From Spinellus fusiger (lineage: Eukaryota; Mucoromycota; Mucoromycetes; Mucorales; Phycomycetaceae), in contig JALLLS010000072.1 of NCBI GenBank assembly GCA_025094145.1, forward strand, positions 115,087-179,086: a DNA stretch of 64,000 bases, given 5' to 3'. The first letter of the stretch is position 1, and every line of letters begins with the position of its first letter. The notes under the pieces are model-generated. The model did no database searches. It was not told the origin of the DNA and saw only the letters and a program-made list of their open reading frames with translations. The translations under genes and the position numbers were made by a program. Below are positions 50,841 through 63,000 of this stretch, one piece after another.

Positions 50841-53536
50841 ATGGCTACGTCCATATTGAAAGCAGAGACTGTCTTACCCAAGGAAGAGCCTCCTACGGTA
50901 CCAGTCGCCAGCGAACAAAGATCTATTGCACGAGAACAGCGTCAAACATCACACACTCCCAGTCTTAAAATCATTGGAAACTACTCTTTACAGCAGAGTC
51001 TTGGTAAGGGAAGCACAGGCAAAGTCAAATTGGGAGTTCATAATGTCACTGGAGAAAAGGTAATTGAAAATCACAGCTGCAGCTCGAATGCCAATCAAGT
51101 GAAGTGATATTTTAGATTGCTGTCAAAATTGTACCCAGAGCCAACCTCCAGCTTCTCACTACCACCAACAAATCACCACGACAGATAGCCAAGGAACGAG
51201 CACGAGAAGAGAACAGAGAAATGAGAACCATTCGTGAGGCACATATTATGCTGCTGCTGCGTCACCCACATATTGTTGGTCTGAAAGATCTTATCACTGT
51301 AGGACCCTACTTTTATGTGCTGATGGATTATGTCAATGGAGGCCAATTGCTGCATTACATTGTAAAGCGTCAACGTCTGTCTGAAGGTCGTGCGAGGTTG
51401 TTTTCACGTCAGATTGTGAGTGCCCTTGACTACATGCACCGTAATTCAATTGTCCACAGAGACCTGAAGATTGAGAATATCCTCATTGACAAGTCAGGTC
51501 GCAATGTAAAGCTGATTGATTTTGGACTCTCCAATCTCTTTCATCCCAACAACCAATTAACCACCTACTGTGGTTCACTGTATTTTGCTGCTCCTGAGCT
51601 GTTGTGTGCCTCGCCCTACAATGGCCCTGAGATCGATATTTGGAGTTTGGGTGTTGTAATCTACGTAATGATTACTGGGTCGGTTCCTTTTGATGATAAA
51701 TCTATGCCTGGACTCCATGAAAAGATTAAGCGTGGAGAGGTCAACTACCCTGCTCATATGAGTGATGAATGCCGAGATTTTTTATCTCAAATATTCATTA
51801 CAGATCCCTCAAGAAGAATTCTTCTCACTGATGTTATACGCCACCCATGGATGAATGTAGATCAACCTGCTGTCAAAAGCTTCCTTCCCTCTAGAAAACC
51901 ACTGGAGTTACCACTGGAGGATAAAGTGGTGGATGTGATGGGCCAAGGATTTGGATTTGGAGAGACAGAAGATATTAAGCATCAATTGGAAATAGTAGTG
52001 CAATCAGATGCTTATAGCCATGCCAACAAACGCATTGCTCACCAACAAGCCCTTGTTTCTAAACCACACAACTCTATGACATCTTCTGACCATGGATTTT
52101 CTGTGTCTAAAGAGGTTGTTTATGATGATCCACAGTCTATTCCAGAAGCTTACCATCCTCTGGTGTCTATCTATCACTTAACCAGAGAAAGACAGCAGCA
52201 TCTAGAGCAAGAACACGGCGTGACATTGAGAAACAGTGGTTTATCGAGAAAGGCTTCTATTGAATCGGGTGTGTCTATAGGCACCTCCTCCACCCCCAGC
52301 AGCCAAGTATCACTAGAGTTGGGCGAATCTGAACCCACCGAGCAGGGCACAAGTCGTCCTCGTCGTATCCATCAGATTGCATTTAGCCAAGCGCCATTGA
52401 ATCCAATACCCCCTCAAGACGGCTCTCCTGCTGCAAATGGTAGTGTTTTTGGTCTAACATCCCAGCCTTCTGCTGCTATTGGTTCGGTAGATTATCTTGC
52501 ACGAATCCAGCGCTGGCTTCGGTCTTCAGTTTCCAATGAGCAATTTGGACACTCCACCACCCACGAAGAAAGGGAGGAGTCTTCTCAGATACCTGTGCCA
52601 CCTATACCTGTATCAATTCAACAGCAATACCAACAACATATTTCCTCCCAACTGCAAACCAAGTCCCAGTCTCAACCACCTGTGCCCGCACCTGCACCTG
52701 CACCTCTATCCGTACATGCACAGACTCAGTTTTCATCCCATTCTCCACCGCAGTCTCCACCTCAATCTCAACAACAGCCTAGCCAAGAAGCAGTGGAGAC
52801 ACGCTCTTCCAATGTACCCACAGCACCAGCACTAGCACCGCCAGCCTCCCGTTTTGATATACAAAATTCACTCTCTTCAATGCCAATCCCTACACAGGAA
52901 GAAGAAGAAGCACTCCACAGCAACGGACGCACACCTGTTCCTGGCAAATCTCTATTGAGAAAACTGTCCTATGCCCTCATTCGACGTGGCACTTCTGCCA
53001 ATGCCTCCAGTCGAAAGGAAGCCATTGCCAAGAGTCGTCGTGGCAGTGTTGATTTACATGACCCGACTACACGTGTAGATCATGAAACACACCGCAATGC
53101 TATTCCTTCAGCAGGCATGGACAGCTTCTCAAAAGAACACTATCTCTCACATCCTCTGCCTTCTTTTATTAATGAACCTCCTCATCCTTCTTCTTCTGTG
53201 CCTGTGCCTGTGTCTACACCTGTGCCTATGCCTGTGCCTGTGCCCATGTCTACACCTGTGCCTGTTCAATTGACAGAACCTACGCCTACTCGCACTAAAT
53301 CGAGTCCAATGGCACCACATCAGCCTCAGTCTCCTCCACCCAACCAACCTTCCCCTGTTCTTACCAAATCAACCCTTAAAAAATCAAAGTCAACAAAACT
53401 GCCTTCTGGCCATCACCACCAACACTCTACTTCTACACCACGAAGTTCTGGTAATCTTTCTAGTAAATTAGGTGCATGGCTCAACCGTTCTACTTCTTTT
53501 GGGAAAGTACCTACAAAACACTACAATGCATCCTAG
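50841..53536 (+). CDS. KIN1: KIN1/MARK-family serine/threonine kinase
   Basis: Protein kinase of the AMPK-related KIN1/PAR-1 group, which in fungi acts on polarity, septation and exocytosis at the cell cortex. Two exons, 50841-51059 and 51116-53536; 879 aa. The kinase domain spans about 47-320: glycine loop SLGKGSTGKVKLG, IAVKI with the ATP-binding Lys77, IVHRDLKIEN with Asp189, IDFGLSNL with Asp208, and an activation loop TTYCGSLYFAAPELL carrying the LKB1-type threonine. An insertion rich in charged residues follows the VAIK region, as in KIN1. The rest is a ~540-aa low-complexity tail with Gln/Pro/Ser runs and PVPVP repeats. The C-terminal KA1 domain usual in KIN1/MARK was not seen, so the protein is shorter than yeast Kin1 (over 1000 aa). 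Alternatives: another AMPK-related kinase. Confidence 0.88.
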
Positions 53537-53910
53537 GCTCTTTCTTTTCTTTTCTTTTCTTTTCTTTCTCTCTCTCTCTTATTTATACGCATTTATTACC
53601 ATGGCAGCTGGATTTCTCTGTCTTTTTTTTTGTTTCTTTCTATTTAGTAGTTGTACACCTCTCTTTTATTTCTTTTTCTTTTCAGTATACCCACTGTTAT
53701 TAGATCATCCTATTACAGGCAATATTAATTATTGCTTGGTGTATTATTTAATCTATAGACTTGATCTTTATATTAAATAATCAGCAAACCTTACTCTGTG
53801 TGTTCCTACTAAAGTGTCTATTATGCAGTCTACACACCTAAAGATCTTTAGGATATATAAGGAAATAGTCGAAATACAATTGTTAAAAAAATGACAAATC
53901 GATTTAAAAA
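53537..53910. other. 3' flank of the kinase gene
   Basis: CT-rich tract (53541-53580). A motif at 53831-53857 (TACACACCTAAAGAT...) is a near copy of the adjacent element's end. Confidence 0.5.
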
Positions 53911-55045
53911 GTACACACCAGGAGATTTTTGGGATATATAAAGAAATATCTTGAGAATAATATTGCAATATTCTTATGATTGGCTAATGTGTTTGAAAAG
54001 GCCTTTTTCACTGTGTAAATGGGCTATTTCAAACTTTACTTGTCTGTTTAAGCAATGGCTATTGACTTTGCAATTAAAAAGTATAGAATTGGCTGTAAAG
54101 ACAAGAAATAGAACAAGAATCACCCCAAAATTACAACTCAGTCACTGCATTTATTGTTTAACATAATGTGTTATCCATAAGTCCACAATATTTGCAGTAT
54201 GACACTGCTTAAGAAAGATTTGTTATAGAACACACTGAATTAACTCTAGTGGTCATTGTCCATAAAATAGAACCAAACTTACATTGAGAACAGTGTATTC
54301 ATTCATTGACTCAATATTCATAATCACTTTAACAACTATGTTATTGTAACTGGTATTAACAGTGGTGCTTAATAATAACAAAGCATTGTTTCTAATACTG
54401 TATCTTAGGCTCAAGGCAAATAAAGTGTGAATTGTTTGACTAGTAAATTTTATGAGTGGAGGCTATGGTGTAGTAGATTAACAGAATAATAGATGAAGTA
54501 TTATTATTTTTGATAATCCCCTTCTTTTGTTATTTCTTACACTGCACATACAACTTAACACCCAAGTACTCGTCAAGATGAGCATAAATAAGCAAGGTAA
54601 TATGCTATTATTAATAAAGAGAAACAATAGAAGGAAGTGATAGACACCACCAAAGACTATTCTTGATATAAGAAGGTAAGCAGTGTCTTCCTCTGGGCTA
54701 TGGCTTATTCTAATCCACAAGACACTCATTGTATTTTTATTAGGCAAGTAAAGACTCCTTTCAAGTCAGTCTCAGATTGTCTTCTTTCTACAAGGTCAAT
54801 AATGTCTAGGGTATACTCCTGAGCATAGCTATCTATCTCCCAAAGATAAATCACAAAGCTTTTAGGGTATATATTTTACTGATAATACAATTTGATATTG
54901 AGGTATCCACAAAAAGAAATATTATTTTTGATATCCACAAACCTTTCGTTTTAAATGCAGTTCCATAAAAGGGCAAAATATTTTTCAGTCTTAAAAGGAA
55001 GGAGATATCACCGCTTAAAAGCCAGATAAATCTCCTGGTGTGTAC
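53911..55045. repeat. inverted-repeat element, ~1.1 kb (CACCAGGAGAT family)
   Basis: A perfect 18-bp inverted repeat, GTACACACCAGGAGATTT, bounds the span (53911-53928 and 55028-55045). The left end up to about 54045 also matches, in reverse orientation, the repeat near 1418-1540. Inside, a short stretch near 54630-54660 resembles the C-terminal end of a Tc1 transposase (compare 19850). No intact protein is encoded. A decayed DNA transposon or MITE-like element is likely. Confidence 0.6.
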
Positions 55046-55836
55046 CTTGTCTAAAGGGCAGATATGAAGCAAACGCCCTAAAGACGTGGGGTGTTGTACT
55101 AGAAAACAAAACAAGAAATTGGAAGAAAAGAAAGAAAATGTGTCAATAATTCGATGGTATGCATTTAGGAAAATACTATAAGCAGTATATAATATATTCA
55201 ATAATGAATTGCGTTGCTGTGAAGTGTTATTGGGTGGGACATGGCTATTATCCTTATTATTATTATTATATCTGCACAGGCCTCTTTATGTCTTGGTGTA
55301 TATTTTTTTTGTGTCTGTGCATTAGTGTGAATTTGTGTGCAGATCTTTATGACTCTATTAGTCTATAACTCTATCTGTGGATGACTCTATCTGCGGATGA
55401 TTCCATAACTCTTCCATGCCTCTTCTTCTTCTATTCAAAAGATACACATGGATTCTCTCGCATTGAAATAACTATTCAACAACAACAATCCACAAAAGAG
55501 GGACTCCATAAAGTATTGTGACAAATACAACAAACCAGTGATTGATTTATTGATTTATTTTAATATATATTTATAAATATAAGACATACTATTTTATAGC
55601 TAGTGGATAAACATTTTGTACAGCAAAAGATAGAAAAAAGAAAGGAAAGGAAAATAAAAATACACATCCCTATGCACACTGCAAGAGAAGGATGGAATAC
55701 ATACGAATGATTAAATAATAAACATCAAACAATATCCCATACAGACATCCCTCATAAAGAGAGAAAAGAAGGAGCACATCGACCAGTCAATAGGTGCACA
55801 TACGACAGACATCACTCATCCATAAGAAAGAGAGAG
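55046..55836. other. intergenic, no gene recognised
   Basis: AT-rich with a TTATTA microsatellite (55251-55270) and A-rich purine tract (55630-55660). Likely includes the 3' end of the small gene at 55837. Confidence 0.5.
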
Positions 55837-56187
55837 TTAATAGGGACGGTAGGCTCCTGGGCGGATGTGGATAGTCACAGAAGGGTAGTCAAAAATAAGT
55901 GATTCGAGTGCTAGTGCTTTTGCCGATAGTTGGTTTGGAGAAGAACGAGTGTGTTTTCTTTTTGGGAGAGCATCAGAACAAGGTAAAGGACTGACTTGGT
56001 TGTGTTTTGGGAAGACTGTGTTTTTATCAGGAAATAACATTCGAATGCGACGACTGAAAGAGACAAGAGGTGTGCATGTAGCAGCAGCAGTAGAAGATTT
56101 GTTTTTGTTGGATCTCTGTTTTGTTGATACTTTCTTTTGTGTGTCTTGGCACTTGGAGAAGATGTGTTTTTGGAGGAAGAGCTGCAT
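55837..56187 (-). CDS. hypothetical small basic protein
   Basis: A single-exon frame of 116 codons beginning MQLFLQKHIFSK. I do not recognise it. The protein is basic, with several Lys/Arg clusters (RSNKNK, LPKRKHTRSS), and ends TIHIRPGAYRPY. No signal peptide or membrane segment. Support for a real gene is the composition, unlike the AT-rich random frames nearby, and an upstream CCAAT box and TATA box about 145-160 bp before the ATG on the same strand. An intron further upstream cannot be excluded. Confidence 0.5.
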   Translation of the reverse strand: MQLFLQKHIFSKCQDTQKKVSTKQRSNKNKSSTAAATCTPLVSFSRRIRMLFPDKNTVFPKHNQVSPLPCSDALPKRKHTRSSPNQLSAKALALESLIFDYPSVTIHIRPGAYRPY

Positions 56188-56330
56188 TTGTATTTAGAAG
56201 AATAGAAAGAAAGGCTTTGTTTTGTTTTGTTTTGTTTTGTTTTATAAATGCAAAGGCAGTAGAGAAAGGGCTATGGAAGCAGTGGAATGAAAAAGACAAG
56301 AGTACATAAAGGGTGGGTTCTTTTTATACT

Positions 56331-56351
56331 TGCTTATTCACTATAGCCAAT
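56331..56351 (-). promoter_or_regulatory. TATA box and CCAAT box of the small gene
   Basis: Read on the minus strand, ATTGGCT (56351-56345) is followed closely by TATAAAAA (56338-56331), about 145 bp upstream of the ATG at 56187. This is the clearest core promoter in the window. Confidence 0.55.
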
Positions 56352-57220
56352 AAAGGATATTGGAGAAAGGCATCTTATCGAGGTATAGGCAAGAAAGATA
56401 GATTCTCCTCTACCTTACAGCCTCTGCTCTGCTCTGCTCAGCTAGAATCTAAGGAGCTTCTTGTTAGGGTAAGAGACGAAGGAAGTGGCTATCGGAAATT
56501 ACAAAGATGATCGTGATTGAAAAAAGTCAAAGGAAGCTTTCTTCTCCTAGTGTATTCCAACGTGCCTATACAAGTCCATCCTGGCGCATAAACCTCACTC
56601 TTATTAGTGCCTATCGGTCGATTGTCCCTCTTCTATTGTTAAGACTTGAAAACTAACTCCTTTGGTAGTGCACAAGTGTTGTTCTGTGGACAAACTTTTT
56701 TTCCCCAAAACAGCCCTTAATGAACTGCAGCAGTAAGTATACCAATTTTACTTGATTAAGGCTATCGGTCGATTTACACTGACTGTTTGAAAAACCGATA
56801 CCTGGCTATTGACTCTTGACTCTTGACCATTTCTACTGTGCATCTGCATTTCTTACAATGTAGTTTGAAATTTGGTACAGTTTATTCTGTGTTATAGACG
56901 TATTCTGTTTTGTGATTGAAAGTAAGGTGGTGTGTGGAAAGTAGTCTATTTCCACCTCCACTGTCTCTTTATATCTCTATTTAATTTGTGTTAGTTTGTA
57001 GAGGAATAGCCACCCACCAACACAACCATCCCCTGCCACCCTTTTCAGTGAATTAAAAAAAAGAAAAAAAAGTGAGTATATATGGTGGTTCTGATCTATG
57101 AATATTCTGACCTGTGGCAAGTGTGATCTGTGATGGCTATGATTCCTCTGATATCTATGCTACCTGGGACATTTAAGGTGTCCAATGTAATCTACTAGGG
57201 ATAATCTACAACTTGAGATA
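56352..57220. other. intergenic, no gene recognised
   Basis: Two copies of a CTATCGGTCGATT motif occur at 56612-56624 and 56762-56774. Otherwise nothing recognised. Confidence 0.5.
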
Positions 57221-57400
57221 TTTATGATGGCAGTGTATTTATGATGGCAGTGTATTTATGATGCTAATATATTTATGGTGCTAATATATTCATGATGCTA
57301 ACATATTCATAATGCTAACATATTCATGATGCTAACATATTCATAATGCTAACATATTCATAATGCTAATATATTCATAATGCTAACATATTCATGATAA
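57221..57400. repeat. 17-bp minisatellite
   Basis: About ten imperfect copies of a 17-bp unit of the form TTCATAATGCTAACATA, drifting from TTTATGATGGCAGTGTA at the left. Spacing is exactly 17 bp where checked. Confidence 0.9.
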
Positions 57401-57613
57401 CCGTGACAGTTACTATTGTTCAGGCACTGCTGACTTTCCTGATGCCTAAGCTACTTATGATCCATCCAAACTACAAATACAAAGACACCAGCAGTCATCG
57501 TCATACTAGGTGAGGATTTTATTCTATAACACCATTCAATTCCCATCACCCCATACTACACACCTCTCTACACACTGTAATAGTAAGTGGACGTTGTATA
57601 TTCTCTTTATTTT

Positions 57614-57704
57614 CTAGCCTTCTATTTTCTATTTTCTATTTTCTAGCCTTCTATTTTCTATTTTCTATTTTCTAGCCTTCTATTTTCTATTTTCTATTTT
57701 CTAT
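57614..57704. repeat. 29-bp minisatellite overlapping a stop codon
   Basis: Three copies of a 29-bp unit starting CTAGCC at 57614, 57643 and 57672, each containing three TTCTATT heptads. The last heptads run into the 3' end of the CDK gene and supply its stop codon (57694-57696, minus strand). Confidence 0.9.
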
Positions 57705-59639
57705 CTCGTGGTGGATGGGACTGTTGTGAATTATGCCTTGATGGATGGCGTTGGTGGTAGTGGTTCGAATGTTGCTGTGAGGGACGACTCTGGTGCTGCT
57801 GTGAAGAGGAGGAGGCTGGAGGCTGCTGATGTTGCTGCTTAGCTTTCCGTCGATCAAATTCATGTGAGGCTTCATATTTTGGAAGCCTGGTGTGTTAGTC
57901 ATTTGTCATTGGTATTGATGTTAGTGCAAAGATTAGGATGAGTATGGCATGCATAGGTCAGTAATGTGGTTTCTCTTCTTGGTAGCAATGCTTACAGTGA
58001 TGGGTCAGCTGGCAGTGGTTCGTTATAAAAGTAGTCATGACTGAGTGCTTCTAGAGCAGTAAGACGTCTTGTAGGATCAAGCACAAGCAGTTTCTCTATG
58101 AGATCAGCAGCCAAGGCATCAAACCGTGCAAACTCCTCGTGAATACGTCGCTTGGAAACATCAAAGCGTACTTTGCCAGCATCAGGAAGTTTGTTCCATC
58201 CTGGCATTGTCTCCTGAGTAGGAGAACCACACAGGTAAAAGATACGCTTGAGTTGCTCCATGTCATCCTGGCCTTGTAAAATAGGACGCAGTTTGAGCAG
58301 TTCACCAAAAACACATCTGTTGGAGGTACGGATGAGTATACAGCAGACTCGTGTTATTATGCTTGCATACTAGTGTTCTTACCCTACGCCCCACATATCA
58401 ATGGCACTGGTATACCGACGCTCTCCTAACAGTAGCTCTGGTGGACGGTACCATCGAGTCACAACACATTGGGTGTATTCTCGATTGTCTTCTTCCACTC
58501 CACGTGCTAAACCAAAATCCGCAATTTTCAAGATGCCTTCATTGTTAATCAATAGATTGGCAGCTAAACAAAAGAAGAGAGATTAGCCCATTGAATTTGT
58601 AACAGAGCACGACAAGACATGTGCTTCTACCTTTCATATCACGATGGAGTACTTTGTTCTAATAGTAATAATAAAAAGTCATTGCATAGAATGTCATCAG
58701 TCAAAGGCATTCCACTTTGATTCTTACAAAATGAAGATAGGCTGTGCCTTCTAATAGTTGCTTTGTGTATGTTTTTATCTGTGGGACACTGAGCCGTACA
58801 GATGGATTATCCAATAACCCAGCAAGATCATGGTCCATGTAAGGAAATACCATGTAAATATTGCCTTGTTCCTTTCGAGCAGAATCACCTAAGGGACATT
58901 GGCAGAGATATAGACCGATGGACAAATAATGATAATGATAATGATAATGATAATGACAATGATAATAGTAATAAAGGAGAACAGGTAGAATCACTCCACC
59001 CTCCTCCACACAGGAAAAACCCCACACAAAACAGTCTCCTTGTCCATCTTTATTCTCTTACCAGTCTCAACAGCAATGTCTGAGAGAGGAACAACATTCT
59101 TATGGCGCAGTTGTTTCAATATTTTGATCTCTCTCATGGCTGTAATAGGAACCTAAGGATAGACCCCCATTAGTGTCTTTTTGGACACTACCTCCTCCTC
59201 TCTGGGCTCTTTTAAATGATCACTCACACCATCCTTCTCATTGTGCATAAGAATTCGCTTGAGTGCTACCAGCTGTCCTGTCACTTTATGTCTTGCCTTG
59301 TGTACCTCACTCAACCAGTGTTATTACAAAAAGAAAACAACAACAACAACAACAATAACAACAACAACAGTCTAATAGAGACAAAGGGGTTTCTCTCTTT
59401 CTAGTGTCTCACCCAAAGGTTCCTTCTCCCAGTTTCCTGCTAAAGTCATAGTCAGTAATAGGTGAACAGCCAGAAAATGGGTGGGTGTTCTGAGAAGGGG
59501 GTCTGTAGGCAGGAGAAGAAGAGAGAGTTGACCAATCAGGCGACGTCCCGCTGCTCACTGGCTCCACCGACATTTCATTTGCTCTTCCTGCCTTTTGATA
59601 GCGCTCATCGGGTGCTTCGTCAGAAGGAGCTCGCTTCAT
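57694..59639 (-). CDS. BUR1: cyclin-dependent kinase, CDK9/BUR1 (P-TEFb) type
   Basis: Cyclin-partnered kinase that phosphorylates RNA polymerase II and elongation factors in the nucleus. Eight exons: 59639-59413, 59309-59228, 59152-59062, 58888-58728, 58658-58631, 58563-58383, 58316-57996, 57886-57694; 427 aa. Seen: glycine loop [10 protein letters not shown] (about 68-78), the cyclin-binding helix PITAMRE (105-111), HRDMK (Asp194), ADFGLAR (Asp212), T-loop Thr232 in [15 protein letters not shown], and CGSPT. PITAMRE and the [13 protein letters not shown] context favour CDK9/BUR1 over CDC28-type kinases. The tail is Gln/His/Ser-rich and ends within a minisatellite. Introns contain GATAAT and CAA microsatellites. 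CDK12/CTK1 is the nearest alternative; its usual PITAIRE is close. Confidence 0.92.
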
Positions 59640-60096
59640 GATGGGTGGATCGGTGAAAATAAAAGAGGGGGCGTCATGGAAAAATAAATAAGGAAATGTT
59701 ATTACCTTAGTGATTAAAAATCAACGTCACTATTGGATAGGTTTAGTGACTTACCAAAAGAAAATGGCAAATAAAGTGGATGTAATAATGATAGAGAATA
59801 ACAGTGAGAATAACAGTAGAAATGATAACACTAACATTACTACCTCATTCTATACAGACCTTTATTTTAAAAATAAAATAAACAAATAAACAAATAAACA
59901 AATAAACAAATAAGAACAAAACAAATAAAAATAAAAACTTCTACTGTAACCCTATTGCTTACTAAGAGTAATGAAAATAGATAGATAGAAAGATAGAAAT
60001 GTCTTATGCCTGTTGTGTATTAAAAACTACTCTTTGTCAATGAATATGTATATGTATATGTATATGTATATATATATGCTATCATGGTGTGTCCAA
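59640..60096. other. upstream region of CDK gene, 3' flank of lipase gene
   Basis: AATAAACA-type repeats (59870-59920), GATA repeats near 59977 and GTATAT repeats near 60048-60075. No gene. Confidence 0.5.
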
Positions 60097-63000
60097 CTAA
60101 ACAACTCTTCCTTCAGGATCCCGCACTGTAATACTAGGCAGAGAAATGCCTCTGCTGGAGGTACGTGGAGGGACATGGTGCAATTTAGCCATGGTCTCAT
60201 ACTTCATACAATCATCTCTGACCATTTGAAATGCATTTAGATAAGTCACCACCATATGATCCTCAAGACATGTCTTGGAAACAAGAATCTCTTCAGAAAT
60301 TAAAGGCGAGCTCTGATGAAGAGTGAAGGAAGTATTTCCACTGGCAGAAGAGCCTGAGGACACTCCCAAGGAGGGTTCAGACTGACTGAAAGGAATGGGA
60401 AGAGGATGAGGCCCTTTGGGTGGAGGCTCCTTCACAGAAGAAGCAGCACGGGGCCGTGTGGAGTGTGTCGTCGTGCGTGGCGTGGTGGTGGTGGATGTCT
60501 TTTTGGGAGGAGTAAGGAGGGTGCGGCAGAACTGAAAGACACGGCCAGGCACATACAGGAGTGGGTAGCGAGGCTCATTCGCATGGTAGATCTCTTGGCG
60601 GCGTGTTTGGATAATGTCAAAACAGGCCTTCTTGATGTCTGGGTCAGAGTTGACTTTGGAAGAGCCTCCTAATCCATCGGCAGCAGTGAGGGAGTCCATA
60701 ATGAGTTCCTTGGCACAGGTGGCAGTGCCATAGGAGAGGCGAGCGACCAGATCATCATGGCAGACAAAGCTGTCGATGCAGTGTTTGTATTTCTCTGATA
60801 TGTCAAGAGAAACACTGGCCACGGGTGCATAGCCATAGCAGTGCACTTTGAAATTGGGGTTGTCTGAGAGTTGACGAAGCTCATCCAGGTGGTCGGCCAC
60901 CATCATGGTGAGCAATGCTGCTGTGCCTGCACCAAGAGAGTGGCCTGTAATGACGATAGAGGAGATGGGACGGGTGGGTGATTTTGACTGTTCTGCTACA
61001 TAGTGGAATATCTGTGGGATGATGCGTGTAAAGAACCACTGGGCAGAAGCCAGCATCCCAGAGTGGACTAACCCGCCCTTCCACGGTCGATATTCACATA
61101 CAAGATCAGTAATGCAATCGTACAGACTCTAGTCCATTCAGCGGCACAAGTAGAAAGATCAGTTATCAGATGTCCAAGCCATGTCTATAGTCCACAGTGT
61201 GCTTACCCAAGTACCACGAATGCCCACAACAATGGCTTCGTGATTACGGTCAATGGAGACAAAGTAACTTGGCTGGAAGACAGCTCCCTTGCGCAGACCA
61301 TATTCATAACCCAACAGATCCTCGGGAGGAATCTTCAAGAAACGAACAATAGCTTCCTTATTGGACTTTGTTTTCATGACATCTATTCTCCATGCACAAC
61401 ACATGAGCCATTCAATACGTGTCTGCTGCCTATACCTTTCAAATACTTGGCATAGTCACCCAAGTAAGAGAGTCCTCGCCATCCCTACTCCCTCCTTTAG
61501 TATGCTTCCTACAAGGCTATCTTAGTGGCATGGCTTACATAGGCAATAATAGCATGGCCTAGGTAGTAATACGCCTCATCTACGAATTTGAGATCGGTTA
61601 TCTTGGGAGGTGGAGGGGGCCTAGTGGGCTTTGAAGAGTGAGTGTCTCTCTTCTTGTCCGTGTATTTATCCATGGATGTCTATCTGTCTGTCTATCTATC
61701 CATCTTTTCTCTATACAACAGGTGTATGTACTCACCGGGGTATTTCGCCATAAAATCCCTGGAGTGTCGACAAAGAACTCAACAGTTGCATGCCAGTAAT
61801 CTTGAATCCTTGGCCCTATGAATACCAACTCATAAGTCTCTGTTTTATATCTATCCATATCTATCCATATCTATCCATATCTATCCGTATTGCGCCTATG
61901 CTCCCTCATGCTCTCGATTGGGACTTACAAATGCATTGCACATCTTCACCACTGCACGTAGCAATGTTCTTGTCTGTGGACTCACTACTAACCCAATCAT
62001 ACGATCTAAACTAGGATGGGACAGGGCTACTTCTTCAAAGGACTCGTTCATCCACCGAAATGCAAAGTTCTTATCACCAAAGTTATGACTGCGTATACTG
62101 GCTGTGTCGGACGCCCCTCCGCCTCCTCCACCATGGCTGCCCAGACTGCCATGCCCACTGCTGCCATTGCCACTGCTGCCTCCTTCTTTGGTGCTGCCAT
62201 GGCTGCGATGATCGATATCACACTGTGAGAATCCAAACATTTCTCTGTCCACGCCTCTGTCCACGCCTCTGTCCACAGCGACCTTTTTAACAGAGGGTGA
62301 CTTTGATAGTTCGCTCTTGAGGCGTTGTTCAAACAAGAGATCCACAGTAGACTCACTCTGGACAGGACGATGTGCAGACAGTCCTCCTCCTCCTAGCCCT
62401 CCTCCTAGCCCTGTTTCCTCTTGACCAGCAGCACGGGGCGTCTCCACCATCACAAGCATAGGCTCCACTGCATCATGGAATGTCTCGGATGAAAAGACTC
62501 CACTGCGATCGGCTGAGTAGGTGGTGGCAATCGAAAGACTGCTGCTGCTGGTGCTCGCATGACTCTGGGCGGAATGAATGGTGCTGCTTTCAATGTGGCT
62601 GCTGGTGAAGCTGCAGGCATCAAAGTCCCGAGAATGGTTGTAGGGAAGGTACACAGGCATCAGTTCATCCGACTGTACGTCGGGTGGGGTTTGAAACGTA
62701 TACCGCACTCTGATTTGAATGGATCCAATGTAAGGCATCATGGAGTGTCTGGCATGGCTTGGGTGTTGTTTGAATTCCATGGGTGGCATTTCTTCCCTTT
62801 CTATTGATTCGTGTTTGTGTTTGTGTTCGTGCTGTTCGTGATGTTTGTGATGTTCTTGTTCCTTGTGGTGTGGGTTGTGTTTGTCGGTCTTCCTTGGTGC
62901 ATGAGGGTCTTCTGCACTAGGCATTCCACGCAGTTGGTTGAGAGTGGGGATGGTGGGTAGGGTCGGTAGGGTCGGTAGGGTGGGCATATGGGATTTAAGA

